From Pseudomonadota bacterium (GTDB taxonomy: Bacteria > Desulfobacterota > Desulfovibrionia > Desulfovibrionales > Desulfovibrionaceae), in contig JAEWPX010000044.1 of the NCBI GenBank assembly GCA_023399375.1, positions 1 to 61,675 on the forward strand: 61,675 bases of DNA, given 5' to 3'. Made by a program: the position numbers and the translations under genes. Shown here piece after piece: positions 8,603-16,540 of this stretch. Position 1 is the stretch's first letter. Each line of letters begins with the position of its first letter. The notes under the pieces are model-generated. The model had not been told where the DNA came from. It saw nothing but the letters and a program-made list of their open reading frames with translations, and ran no database searches.

Positions 8603-9496
8603 ATGCCCTACCCCGAAGCCGTCAACCTCGCCTTCAACCGCGCCGTCATCGCCAAGGACTACGCTTTCGGCACCCCGGATGCGGACGTGCCCGGCGCGCC
8701 CGGCTACTGGCTGGCCCTGCGCGAGGGCGCCTTGCTCGTGCGCACGGCGGAACCGGGCCAAGCCTCGGAACTGCCCTTCGGCCCCGAAGCCCCGGCCGGC
8801 CCCTTCGCCGTGCCGCCGGTCTACGTCGGCACGTGGCGGGGGAAACCACTTCGCGCCCTGCGCCTGGAACCCGAGGCGGACATCCCCCACGCGCTGCGCG
8901 CCGTGCCCTCGGGCTACCGCTCCGAAGGCCTCGGCGAAGCCCTGCTCACATTGGCCGGGCTTGCCCGGCAAGTGCTGCACTGGCGCGACCGCAGCCGCGT
9001 CTGTCCGGCCTGCGGCGGCGCGCCGCGCGAGATTCCCGGCAGCTTCGGCGCGCGTTGCCCGGACTGCGCCCGGGAATACTACCCCCGCATCCACCCCGCC
9101 GTGATCGTGCTCATTGGCCGCGGCGAGGAATACCTGTTCGTGCGCAAGCCCGGCTGGCCGGAAGGCCAGTACGGGATGGTCGCCGGCTTCGTGGAATTCG
9201 CCGAATCCTTCGAGGAATGCGTCGTGCGCGAGGTCATGGAGGAAACGGGCCTGACCGTTACCGACATCCGCTACGCGGGCAGCCAGAACTGGCCCTTCCC
9301 GAGCCAGATCATGGCCGGGTTCACGGCCCGCTACGCCGGCGGCGAACTGACCGTCGACACCATGGAACTGGAGAGCGCGGCCTGGTTTTCGGTGAAAAAT
9401 CCCCCCGCCGCGCTGCCCCCGACCTCGAGCATCGCCCGCCACCTCATCGACCGCTACGCCCCGGACTTGGCTGCGGCCGTCCTGGCCAAAAAATAA
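8603..9496 (+). CDS. nudC: NAD(+)/NADH diphosphatase NudC, Nudix hydrolase
   Basis: A 297-residue Nudix enzyme that hydrolyses NAD(H) to NMN(H) and AMP, and in other bacteria removes NAD caps from RNA. An N-terminal beta domain (1-125) is followed by a zinc ribbon with CPAC and CPDC pairs (about 134-155). The Nudix box GFVEFAESFEECVVREVMEE lies at about 194-213, and the family signature SQNWPFPSQIM follows. All catalytic Glu residues of the REVMEE helix are present. The start follows a short GAGGAAGCC ribosome site. It is divergent from the glycerate kinase gene and about 90 bases upstream of the Rrf2 regulator. Confidence 0.92.
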   Translation: MPYPEAVNLAFNRAVIAKDYAFGTPDADVPGAPGYWLALREGALLVRTAEPGQASELPFGPEAPAGPFAVPPVYVGTWRGKPLRALRLEPEADIPHALRAVPSGYRSEGLGEALLTLAGLARQVLHWRDRSRVCPACGGAPREIPGSFGARCPDCAREYYPRIHPAVIVLIGRGEEYLFVRKPGWPEGQYGMVAGFVEFAESFEECVVREVMEETGLTVTDIRYAGSQNWPFPSQIMAGFTARYAGGELTVDTMELESAAWFSVKNPPAALPPTSSIARHLIDRYAPDLAAAVLAKK

Positions 9497-9520
9497 CGGC
9501 ATGGGGCGACGGGAATTCCG

Positions 9521-9549
9521 TTGACAGGCCCACGTGGGCCATATATAGG
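9521..9549 (+). promoter_or_regulatory. Predicted promoter of the Rrf2-family regulator gene
   Basis: A perfect -35 TTGACA (9521-9526) and TATAGG (9544-9549) are 17 bases apart; TATATA two bases earlier is an alternative -10. The spacer is filled by a perfect 14-bp palindrome, GGCCCACGTGGGCC (9527-9540). A separate inverted repeat overlaps the start of transcription. Confidence 0.65.
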
Positions 9550-9571
9550 ATCAATCAAGTCCGATTAATCC
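9548..9571 (+). promoter_or_regulatory. Inverted repeat, likely Rrf2 autoregulatory operator
   Basis: GGATCAAT (9548-9555) and ATTAATCC (9564-9571) form an inverted repeat with one mismatch and an 8-base centre, 16 bases before the regulator ATG. Its position over the predicted start site fits repression by the downstream Rrf2-family protein. Confidence 0.55.
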
Positions 9572-9586
9572 AAATTGAGGTCCGTC

Positions 9587-10024
9587 ATGCGTCTGACCCG
9601 CGCCGGCGAATACGCCATCCGCTGCCTGCTCTACCTGTCCATGCACCGCGACCGCGAGGTCATCGGCCGCAAGGAAATCGCCGAGGCCATGGACATTCCC
9701 GCCCAGTTCCTGGGCAAGGTGGCGCAGCAGCTGGCAAGGGCCGGCATCATCGCCATCCGCCAGGGCGCGCAGGGCGGCTACGAACTCGTCACGCGGCCGG
9801 AAGAGCTCACCCTGCTCTCCGTGGTCGAGGCCATCGATGGGGAAATCTATTTAAACGACTGCATTCATCGCCCGGAAAGCTGCGACCGGCAGTGCATCTG
9901 CTCGGTGCACCTGGTGTGGGAAAAGGCGCGCACGCAGCTGCGGGAGACGCTGGCCGGCACGACGCTGGCCCGCTTGGCCGAGGAAGAGGCGCAAGGGTGC
10001 GCGAAACGGTCTCCCGGACCGTAA
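9587..10024 (+). CDS. Rrf2-family transcriptional regulator with Fe-S-type cysteines
   Basis: A 145-residue winged-helix repressor of the IscR/NsrR/RsrR superfamily. The N-terminal HTH reads LTRAGEYAIRCLLYL ... IPAQFLGKVAQQLARAGII ... GGYELVTRPEELTLLSVVEAI. Cys92, Cys99, Cys103 and Cys105 (segment DCIHRPESCDRQCICSVH) sit where members of the family bind an Fe-S cluster that reports nitric oxide, oxygen or iron-sulfur status. ATG 9587 follows GAGG; an in-frame TTG four codons earlier is less likely. It stands directly upstream of cydAB, so control of the bd oxidase in response to NO or oxygen is a reasonable inference. The inverted repeat at 9548-9571 suggests autoregulation. Confidence 0.88.
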   Translation: MRLTRAGEYAIRCLLYLSMHRDREVIGRKEIAEAMDIPAQFLGKVAQQLARAGIIAIRQGAQGGYELVTRPEELTLLSVVEAIDGEIYLNDCIHRPESCDRQCICSVHLVWEKARTQLRETLAGTTLARLAEEEAQGCAKRSPGP

Positions 10025-10060
10025 AAATACAGGGCCGCGCAAGCGGAAAAAACCGTGGGG

Positions 10061-10089
10061 TTGGTGCATTTTCCCCGGCGGGGTGCTAG
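10061..10089 (+). promoter_or_regulatory. Predicted promoter for cydAB
   Basis: TTGGTG (10061-10066) and TGCTAG (10084-10089) are separated by 17 bases, giving a leader of about 120 bases before cydA. No copy of the GGATCAAT/ATTAATCC repeat was found here, so direct Rrf2 control of this promoter is not shown. Confidence 0.4.
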
Positions 10090-10217
10090 GAAAGGGCCGG
10101 AAAGACGTGCGGCCGGCGGCATGAAGGGCCGCCCCGCGCCGGATACGGCAACGCCAGGGACGATGCGCCAAGGGAAGTCAAGACCTTTGGACCAGACGGA
10201 GGAAAAGGAGACGGATC

Positions 10218-11519
10218 ATGGACGTATTAATGCTTTCCCGGTTGCAGTTCGCCTTCGCCACATTCATTCACTTCATCTTCGTGCCGCTCACCCTGGGCCT
10301 GTCGTTCATCACGGCGGTCATGGAGACGAAGTACGTGCGCACGGGCGACGAAACGTACAAACGCATGGCCAAGTTCTGGGGTAAACTTTTTCTGATCAAC
10401 TTCGCCCTGGGCGTGGTCACGGGCATCACCCTGGAATTCCAGTTCGGCACCAACTGGTCACGCTATTCGGAATTCGTGGGCGACATCTTCGGCTCGCTGC
10501 TCGCCATCGAGGCCACGGCGGCCTTTTTCCTGGAATCCACCTTCATCGCCGTGTGGGTCTTCGGCTGGGAAAAGCTCTCGCCCAAGCTCCACGCCGTCTG
10601 TATCTGGCTCGTGGCCTTCGCCGCCAACCTTTCCGCCCTGTGGATCCTTTTGGCCAACGGCTTCATGCAGCACCCGGTGGGCTACGTGATCCAAAACGGC
10701 CGCGCGGAACTGGGCAACTTTCTTGACGTCGTCACCAATCCCTACGGCTGGAACGAATTCTTCCACACCGTGACCGGCGCCTGGGCGCTCGGCGGCTTCT
10801 TCGTGGTCGGCGTCTCCGCCTACCACCTGCTGCGCAAGCAGAACGTCGACTTCTTCACCAAGTCCTTCCGCGTGGGCGCGGCGTTCGCGCTGATCTTCTC
10901 CCTGGTCGTTGCCCTGGTCGGCCACCGGCAGGGCAACATCGTGGCCGAAGTCCAGCCCGCCAAACTCGCGGCCATGGAATCCCACTGGGAAACCCAGAAG
11001 AACGCCCCCATGTATCTCCTGGCCGTGCCCGACCCCGCCAACGAGGGCAACAGCATCCAGATCGGACGCATTCCGAGCATCCTGAGCCTCATGGCCTTCA
11101 ACAACCCCTCGGCCGAGGTCAAGGGCCTCAAGGACTTCCCCAAGGAAGACCGTCCGCCCGTGACGCTGACCTTCTCCGCCTTCCGCCTGATGGTCGGACT
11201 CGGCACGCTCATGCTCATCATGGCCGTGCTGGCCTTTATCGCCCGCCACCATCCCGTGGAGAGCTCGCCCAAGCTCCTGAAGGCCCTCGTCTGGATGATC
11301 CCCGTGCCTTACATCGCCCTGCAGGCCGGCTGGGCCGTGGCCGAGGTCGGCCGCCAGCCCTGGATCGTCTACGGCCTCATGCGTACCAAGGACGCCGTCT
11401 CGCCCATCGCCGTCGAACAGGTCGCGATAAGCCTCGTGGCCTTCTTCGTGGTCTACATCCTGCTTGCGGCCCTGGACATCTTCCTGCTGGCCAAATACGC
11501 CCGCAAGGAACCGGCATAG
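10218..11519 (+). CDS. cydA: Cytochrome bd oxidase subunit I (CydA)
   Basis: Haem-bearing integral membrane subunit of quinol:O2 oxidoreductase. The 433 residues form about nine membrane segments. His18 (FATFIHFIFVPLTLG) corresponds to the haem b595 ligand region; GWEKLSPKLHA, the GRQPW-containing segment EVGRQPWIVYGLMRT and TVTGAWALGGFFV are all family hallmarks. At 433 residues it is shorter than the E. coli protein, so it has the short Q-loop form. In sulfate reducers bd oxidase removes oxygen and gives resistance to NO and peroxide. ATG 10218 follows GGAGG/GGAGA. It is followed 84 bases later by cydB. Confidence 0.95.
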   Translation: MDVLMLSRLQFAFATFIHFIFVPLTLGLSFITAVMETKYVRTGDETYKRMAKFWGKLFLINFALGVVTGITLEFQFGTNWSRYSEFVGDIFGSLLAIEATAAFFLESTFIAVWVFGWEKLSPKLHAVCIWLVAFAANLSALWILLANGFMQHPVGYVIQNGRAELGNFLDVVTNPYGWNEFFHTVTGAWALGGFFVVGVSAYHLLRKQNVDFFTKSFRVGAAFALIFSLVVALVGHRQGNIVAEVQPAKLAAMESHWETQKNAPMYLLAVPDPANEGNSIQIGRIPSILSLMAFNNPSAEVKGLKDFPKEDRPPVTLTFSAFRLMVGLGTLMLIMAVLAFIARHHPVESSPKLLKALVWMIPVPYIALQAGWAVAEVGRQPWIVYGLMRTKDAVSPIAVEQVAISLVAFFVVYILLAALDIFLLAKYARKEPA

Positions 11520-11603
11520 GGCCTTCCGGCGACACGGGAATCCTATCGACGCAACAAGCCCGAACCCCGGCCCGGCCGGCGGCAAGCTTTAAGGAGAATG
11601 GCC

Positions 11604-12632
11604 ATGGATCTCGGAACCACCTGGTTTATCCTGTGGGGAGTGCTCTGGGCGGTCTATTTCGTCCTGGACGGATTCGATTTCGGCATCGGCATCATCCGCC
11701 CCTTCTTCTCCAAAAACGACACTGAAACCCGCATCATGTACAACGCCATGGGCCCCTTCTGGGACGGCAACGAAGTGTGGCTCATCACGGCCGGCGGCGT
11801 CACCTTCGCCGCCTTCCCCAAGACCTACGCCGTCATGTTCTCGAGCCTTTATACACCGCTGATGCTGCTGCTCTTCGCCCTGATCCTGCGCGGCGTCACC
11901 CTGGAGTTCCGCTCCAAGGTGGACAGCGACGGCTGGCGCAAGCTCTGGGACACCTGCAACTTCATCGGCAGCTTCCTGCCCGCGCTGCTGCTCGGCGTGG
12001 CCTTCGCCAACATCTTCAAGGGCGTGCCCATCGACGGCGGCGGCATCCTCCAGGGCAACCTCTTTACCCTGCTCAACCCCTACGGCCTGGCCGGGGGCCT
12101 GCTGTTCGTGTTCCTCTTCGCCCACCACGGCGCGCTGTGGCTGGCGTTCAAGTCCGAAGGCGAGATCCGCGACCGCGCCATGCGCCTGGCCGGCAAGCTC
12201 TGGCCCATCGTTGCCGTGCTGGTGGTGCTGTTCCTTATCATGTCCTGGGGCATGACGCAGCTTTTCACCAATTACCTCGTGCATCCGGTCCTTTTCGCCA
12301 TCCTGCTCGTGCCCGTGGTCGGGCTGCTGCTGACCTACAGCTACCGCCGCCAGGCGCGGCCGCTGGCAGCCTGGGTCGGCTCGGCCCTGCTCATCGGCGG
12401 GGCGGCGCTTTTCGGCGTGGTCGGCATCTTCCCGGCGCTTCTGCCTTCGAGCCTCAACCCGGCCTATTCGATGACCATCGCGAACTCCTCCTCCACGCCG
12501 CTGACGCTGTCCATCATGCTCGGCGTGGCCCTGGTCTTCGTGCCCATCGTCATCATCTACCAGGTCTGGGCCATCCACACCTTCCGTCACCCGGTGACCA
12601 AGGAAGACCTGGACTACGAAGAGGCCTATTAA
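11604..12632 (+). CDS. cydB: Cytochrome bd oxidase subunit II (CydB)
   Basis: Partner membrane subunit of cytochrome bd, 342 residues with eight or nine membrane segments. Family features are WGVLWAVYFVLDGFDFGIG near the N-terminus, MGPFWDGNEVWLITAGG, and FPALLPSSLNPAYSMTIANS near the C-terminus. GGAG at 11593-11596 lies seven bases from ATG 11604 but only one base from the earlier ATG 11598, so 11604 is preferred. It forms the oxidase with cydA. A hairpin terminator follows. Confidence 0.95.
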   Translation: MDLGTTWFILWGVLWAVYFVLDGFDFGIGIIRPFFSKNDTETRIMYNAMGPFWDGNEVWLITAGGVTFAAFPKTYAVMFSSLYTPLMLLLFALILRGVTLEFRSKVDSDGWRKLWDTCNFIGSFLPALLLGVAFANIFKGVPIDGGGILQGNLFTLLNPYGLAGGLLFVFLFAHHGALWLAFKSEGEIRDRAMRLAGKLWPIVAVLVVLFLIMSWGMTQLFTNYLVHPVLFAILLVPVVGLLLTYSYRRQARPLAAWVGSALLIGGAALFGVVGIFPALLPSSLNPAYSMTIANSSSTPLTLSIMLGVALVFVPIVIIYQVWAIHTFRHPVTKEDLDYEEAY

Positions 12633-12658
12633 GCCGCCTCCTTTCCCAAGGCCATGAA

Positions 12659-12693
12659 GGCCGTCGGCGGGTCCGCCCGTCGGCGGCCTTTTT
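12659..12693 (+). terminator. Rho-independent terminator after cydAB
   Basis: Long G-C hairpin with arms at 12659-12671 and 12676-12688, imperfect at two positions, followed by TTTTT (12689-12693). It separates cydAB from the iron-responsive operon. Confidence 0.75.
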
Positions 12694-12728
12694 CGTGCGC
12701 AAGCCTCCGGCCTGTCGGCGCCATTATT

Positions 12729-12753
12729 GATATTGACAACGATTATCATCATC
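12729..12753 (+). promoter_or_regulatory. Two overlapping Fur boxes and promoter of the metal operon
   Basis: GATATTGACAACGATTATC (12729-12747) matches the 19-base Fur consensus at 15 positions. A second copy offset by six bases, GACAACGATTATCATCATC (12735-12753), also matches at 15. Such a six-base offset is typical of paired Fur dimers. A -35 TTGACA (12733-12738) lies inside the boxes, with an AT-rich GATAGA near 12754 as a possible -10. Bound Fur would block the polymerase. The 90-residue membrane protein starts 95 bases downstream. Confidence 0.75.
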
Positions 12754-12847
12754 GATAGAGATGTCCCGTCCGATCCGCCGCCAAATCGTCACACATGCGG
12801 CATGTGCACAGCAAAGACCTCAAACCGCCGTACACAAGAGGAGCATC

Positions 12848-13120
12848 ATGAACGAATCCATGAAAAACGGACTGTTTCTGCTGGCGGGCGTCGCCGTGGG
12901 CGCGCTCGGCGCCGTGGCGCTCGGCAAGGGCAAGTTCTCCATCCGCCCGGCCATGACCGACCTGCTGTCCCACGGCATGGACCTCAAGGAGAAGACCGCC
13001 GCCGTGCTCGAGCGCGCCAAGGAAAACATCGACGACCTCCTCGCCGAAGCCAAACACGTCAAAGAGTCCCGCGAAGGCAAGGACGCCCCCGCCGTCGCTC
13101 CCGAGGGAGAGTCGGCGTAA
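12848..13120 (+). CDS. Small membrane protein, PacL-like partner of the metal ATPase
   Basis: A 90-residue protein with a single N-terminal hydrophobic segment (GLFLLAGVAVGALGAVALG, about 8-26) followed by a charged amphipathic helix (DLKEKTAAVLERAKENIDDL) and an acidic tail. ATG 12848 is preceded by GAGGAG. Small membrane proteins with one segment and an Ala/Glu-rich helix commonly precede P1B-type ATPases; PacL proteins of mycobacteria stabilise and load such pumps. The resemblance is in layout and helix composition, and there is no C-terminal His/Asp metal motif, so the assignment is inferred. It lies 15 bases before the ATPase gene and behind the Fur boxes. Confidence 0.7.
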   Translation: MNESMKNGLFLLAGVAVGALGAVALGKGKFSIRPAMTDLLSHGMDLKEKTAAVLERAKENIDDLLAEAKHVKESREGKDAPAVAPEGESA

Positions 13121-13135
13121 GCCGCGCACCGCCCC

Positions 13136-15346
13136 ATGAGCCACTGCGCCATCGTCTCCGACGTCCCGGGCCGTATGCGCCTGCGCTACGCCTCGGCCGC
13201 GGCCTTCGCGGCCGGGGCGTCGCCCCTGGCCGCAGCCCTGTCCGCCCTGCCCGGCGTCGCGACCGTGGAAGCCAATCCACGCACCCGGGGCGTCCTGGTC
13301 CGTTACGCCCTCGGCCCGGCCCGCGTGGCCATCCTGGCCGTCACCCAGAACGGCTCCTCGCCCTACGCTGGCGCGAAAACACCGCCGGCCTCGTCCTTGC
13401 GCGCGGCGAGGGCGGCCCTTCGCGAGGCCGGCCGCGCCGTGAGTGAAGGCCTGGCCCAGGCCCAGGCCGTGCTCGCAACTCCCCCGGCCGGGATTGAACC
13501 CACGCCCGCTGCGACGCTTGCGCGCGAAGCCGGGATGTTCGTGCTGCGCAGGCTCCTGCCGCCGGTTCTCCGGCCGTTTCTGCTGCTGCGCCGGGTGTTC
13601 CCCTTCCTGCAGCGCGGCGCGGCGGCGCTTGCGCGCGGCAAGATCAACGTCGAGGTCCTCGACGCCCTGGCCATCGGCGTGTCCATCGCCCGCAAGGACT
13701 ACCGTGCCGCGACCGGCATCGCCCTGCTGCTCGGGCTTGGCGAGGTGCTCGAACACTCCACGCGCAAACGCTCCCGCGAGAGCCTGGCCGCGTCCCTGAC
13801 CGCCTCCTTCGACGGCCTCTGGGTGCACCGCGACGGCGAGGAGACGCACATTCCCGCCGCGGAGGTCGTGCCCGGCGACCTGGCCCTGGTCGGCATGGGC
13901 AGCGCCATTCCTGTGGACGGCGTGGTGGTCGAGGGCGAGGCCATGGTCAACCAGGCGTCCATGACCGGCGAGCCGCTGCCCGTCCACAAACGGGTGGGGC
14001 ACACGGTCTTCGCCGGCACGGTGGTCGAGGAAGGCTCGATCGTCATCCGCGTCGAAAAGGCGGCCGGGGAGACGCGCATCCAGCAGATGGTGGCCGTCAT
14101 CGAGGAGTCGGAGAACTTCAAGGCCAAGGCGCAGGATCTGGCGGAACGCTTTGCCGACGCAGTGGTCCCCTGGACGCTTCTTGGCGCGGCGGCGGTCTAC
14201 GCCCTCACGCGAAACGCCCGCCTCGCCTCGGCCGTGCTGCTGGTGGACTTCTCCTGCGCCATCAAACTCTCCGCTCCGCTTGCGGTGCTGACCGCCATGC
14301 GCGAGGCCGCCGCAGGCGGCGTGCTCGTCAAGGGCGGCAAATTCCTGGAAGCCGTGGCCTCGGCCGACGTGTGCGTCTTCGACAAGACCGGCACCCTGAC
14401 CCAGGCCAGGCCCCGGGTCGCGGCCGTCGCGGCCCTCGGCCGCTTCGACCGCCGCGCCGTGCTCAAGCTCGCCGCCTGCCTGGAGGAGCACTTCCCCCAT
14501 CCCGTGGCCCGCGCCGTGGTGCGCCAGGCCGAAGAGGAAGGCGTGCTCCACCAGGAATTCCACGCCCATGTCGACTACATCCTGGCCCACGGCCTTTCCT
14601 CCCGCGTCGGGCAGGAACGGGTGCGCCTGGGCAGCCGGCATTTCATCGCCGAGGACGAGGGCCTCGACGTCGCGCCGGCAGACGCGGCCATCGAAGCGGC
14701 GGGCTTTTCCGGCCTGTCCACCCTGTATCTGGCCGTTGGCGACGCTGTGGCCGGCGTGCTGGCCATCGAGGACCCGCTCGTGCCCGAGGCCCCGGCCGTG
14801 CTGCGCGAACTGGCCGTACGCGGGGTCGGGCGTCTGGTCATGCTGACCGGCGACGCGCGCGGCCCGGCCGCCATCGCCGCCGCAAAGCTGGGCCTGACCG
14901 ACTTCCACGCCCAGGTCCTGCCGGCGGACAAGACCCGCATCGTGCGCGAACTGCGCGAGAAGGGGCACGTGGTGGCCATGGTCGGCGACGGCATCAACGA
15001 CTCCCCGGCGCTTGCCGCGGCAAACGTCGGCATCGCCCCGCGCCACGGCGCGGACATCGCCCGGGCCGCGGCGGACATCCTCCTGGCCGAGGGCGACCTG
15101 GCGAGCCTCGTGCCCCTGCGCGACCTCGCCTCGGGACTGATGGTCCGTCTCAGGTCCAACTTCCGCACCATCTGCTGGGTCAACTCCGTCATCCTTGTGC
15201 TCGGCCTCACCGGCCGCTTCACGCCGGGCCTCTCCGCCCTGGCCCACAACCTGGCCACCGTGGGCGTGGCCCTGGCCAGCCTGCGCCCCTACCTGCCCCG
15301 CCAACCCGAACTCGGAGGCTCATCCCATGATCGCCAGCCGTATTGA
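13136..15346 (+). CDS. P1B-type metal-translocating ATPase with SCA membrane motif
   Basis: A 736-residue integral-membrane metal transporter powered by ATP. Residues 1-65 are an HMA-like ferredoxin fold (VPGRMRLRYA ... PGVATVEANPRTRGVLVRY) lacking the CxxC metal site. The TGE actuator motif is at about 277 (QASMTGEPLP), the phosphorylation site DKTGTLTQ at about 416 and the hinge MVGDGINDSPALA at about 617. In the membrane segment before the P domain the ion-binding motif is SCAIK rather than CPC, SPC or TPC, as in a subgroup found in anaerobes and in CtpC-like pumps. The cargo could be Mn, Fe, Zn or another divalent ion. The Fur boxes point to iron or manganese. Its 3-prime end overlaps the next gene by 20 bases. 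Confidence 0.88.
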   Translation: MSHCAIVSDVPGRMRLRYASAAAFAAGASPLAAALSALPGVATVEANPRTRGVLVRYALGPARVAILAVTQNGSSPYAGAKTPPASSLRAARAALREAGRAVSEGLAQAQAVLATPPAGIEPTPAATLAREAGMFVLRRLLPPVLRPFLLLRRVFPFLQRGAAALARGKINVEVLDALAIGVSIARKDYRAATGIALLLGLGEVLEHSTRKRSRESLAASLTASFDGLWVHRDGEETHIPAAEVVPGDLALVGMGSAIPVDGVVVEGEAMVNQASMTGEPLPVHKRVGHTVFAGTVVEEGSIVIRVEKAAGETRIQQMVAVIEESENFKAKAQDLAERFADAVVPWTLLGAAAVYALTRNARLASAVLLVDFSCAIKLSAPLAVLTAMREAAAGGVLVKGGKFLEAVASADVCVFDKTGTLTQARPRVAAVAALGRFDRRAVLKLAACLEEHFPHPVARAVVRQAEEEGVLHQEFHAHVDYILAHGLSSRVGQERVRLGSRHFIAEDEGLDVAPADAAIEAAGFSGLSTLYLAVGDAVAGVLAIEDPLVPEAPAVLRELAVRGVGRLVMLTGDARGPAAIAAAKLGLTDFHAQVLPADKTRIVRELREKGHVVAMVGDGINDSPALAAANVGIAPRHGADIARAAADILLAEGDLASLVPLRDLASGLMVRLRSNFRTICWVNSVILVLGLTGRFTPGLSALAHNLATVGVALASLRPYLPRQPELGGSSHDRQPY

Positions 15347-15767
15347 AGGCCGCATCCGTTTCCGCCATCCGGTCCTCACGGACCCGGAACTCCTGCGCGC
15401 CGTGGCCGAACAGGTCGCCGCCCTGCCCGGCATCACCGGCGTCGACGGCAACCCCCGCACCGGAAGCCTGCTCGTCACCCACGACGCGAGCATCCGTTCC
15501 GACGACCTCGTGGCCATGGCCGAAGCCATGGCCGCCAAACTGGTCCCGGAGCAGGCCGCCCTGCCGGCGAAAAAGCCCGCGCGCCCCGGGCTGCGCAAGG
15601 GCCAGCTCAAACGCCGCACCCAGAAGATCGGCCTGGCCGCCTGCATGGCCGGGGCCATGGCCACGGGCCTGGCCGATTCCAAGGCCGCGCACCTGACCTT
15701 CTGCCTCGGCCTCGTCGGCTTCACCTCCTGGCACCTCTTCCAGTACCGCCGCCGGTTTCTGGCCTAA
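15327..15767 (+). CDS. Detached HMA-like domain protein with two membrane segments
   Basis: A 146-residue protein. Residues 1-60 (IEGRIRFRHP ... PGITGVDGNPRTGSLLVTHD) are clearly related to the N-terminal domain of the adjoining ATPase, sharing the GRxRxR and GNPRT/ANPRT blocks. Both lack the metal-binding cysteines of ordinary heavy-metal-associated domains. A basic linker leads to two hydrophobic stretches (about 98-112 and 118-134). ATG 15327 follows GGAGG and lies inside the end of the ATPase gene. It probably serves the pump as a regulatory or assembly subunit; this is inferred from homology and overlap. Confidence 0.82.
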   Translation: MIASRIEGRIRFRHPVLTDPELLRAVAEQVAALPGITGVDGNPRTGSLLVTHDASIRSDDLVAMAEAMAAKLVPEQAALPAKKPARPGLRKGQLKRRTQKIGLAACMAGAMATGLADSKAAHLTFCLGLVGFTSWHLFQYRRRFLA

Positions 15768-15798
15768 GCGGCGTATCGTCTTGCAGCCAACCACCGAG

Positions 15799-16494
15799 AT
15801 GACCGTGTTCAAGCCCTCCTTCCTCGACGCCGTCCTTCCCGCGGCCACGTCCCTCGCCGGCGCGCACGGGGACCACGGACCGGTCATGGCCCTGGTCCAC
15901 GAGTTGGCCGCTTCCCTGGGGCGGGCCATCGACGCCAAGGACGCCCACACGCAAGCCCACTCCGAGGAAGTGGCCGAGGTGGCGCGGCTGCTGGCCGGCG
16001 GCCTGGGCCTGCCCCAGGCCGAGGTCAACATGGTCCATGTGGCCGGGCATCTCCACGACATCGGCAAGATCGGCGTGCCGGACGCGGTGCTGCTCAAGCC
16101 CGGCCGCCTCACGCCCGAAGAATGGGCGTGCATGCAGGCGCACCCGGCCATGGGCGGCGAGATCCTCGCGCCGCTGTCCTGCCTGGCGGAAATGGGCGTG
16201 GTCGCCATGGTGCGCGCCCACCACGAACGCTTCGACGGCCGCGGCTACCCCGCCGGTCTTGCCGGGCAGGACATTCCGCTCGGGGCGCGCATCATCGCCG
16301 TGGCCGACAGCCTCTCGGCGATGCTGCAGACGCGCCCCTACCGTCCGGCCATGGATTTCGACCAAGCCAGCCGCGAAATCGTCGCCTGCGCCGGCTCGCA
16401 GTTCGACCCGGACGTGGTGGCGGCGTTTACGGCGGCGAAGGATGCCCTGCGCCGCCTGACCGAGACGTTTCGCGACGCCCCGGCACGGGCCTGA
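15799..16494 (+). CDS. HD-GYP domain phosphodiesterase
   Basis: A 231-residue stand-alone HD-GYP protein, the class that hydrolyses cyclic di-GMP (some act on cGAMP). The first metal ligand is in DAHTQAHSEEVAEVARLL (about 48-65), the HD pair is His86-Asp87 in HLHDIGKIGVPDAVLLKPG, followed by HPAMGGEIL and HHERFDGRGYPAGLAG with the GYP signature at 149-151. All canonical residues are present, so it should be active. No sensor domain or membrane segment is seen. The start is uncertain: ATG 15799 has a poor ribosome site, and an in-frame TTG lies 18 bases earlier. It lies between the HMA-like protein and a GGDEF protein. Confidence 0.88.
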   Translation: MTVFKPSFLDAVLPAATSLAGAHGDHGPVMALVHELAASLGRAIDAKDAHTQAHSEEVAEVARLLAGGLGLPQAEVNMVHVAGHLHDIGKIGVPDAVLLKPGRLTPEEWACMQAHPAMGGEILAPLSCLAEMGVVAMVRAHHERFDGRGYPAGLAGQDIPLGARIIAVADSLSAMLQTRPYRPAMDFDQASREIVACAGSQFDPDVVAAFTAAKDALRRLTETFRDAPARA

Positions 16495-16540
16495 CGTCCG
16501 CGCCGCCGTGGCCATGACGCACGAGAGAAAGGACGGGCCC

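Noticed and set aside
10025..10217. Riboswitch in the cydA leader
   Set aside because: The 120-base leader is GC-rich and has local hairpins, but no conserved riboswitch core could be recognised.
12749..15304. 851-codon open frame opposite the metal ATPase gene
   Set aside because: It is an antisense shadow of a high-GC gene, with His/Gly-rich low-complexity sequence, no ribosome site, and the opposite strand encodes a complete P1B ATPase.
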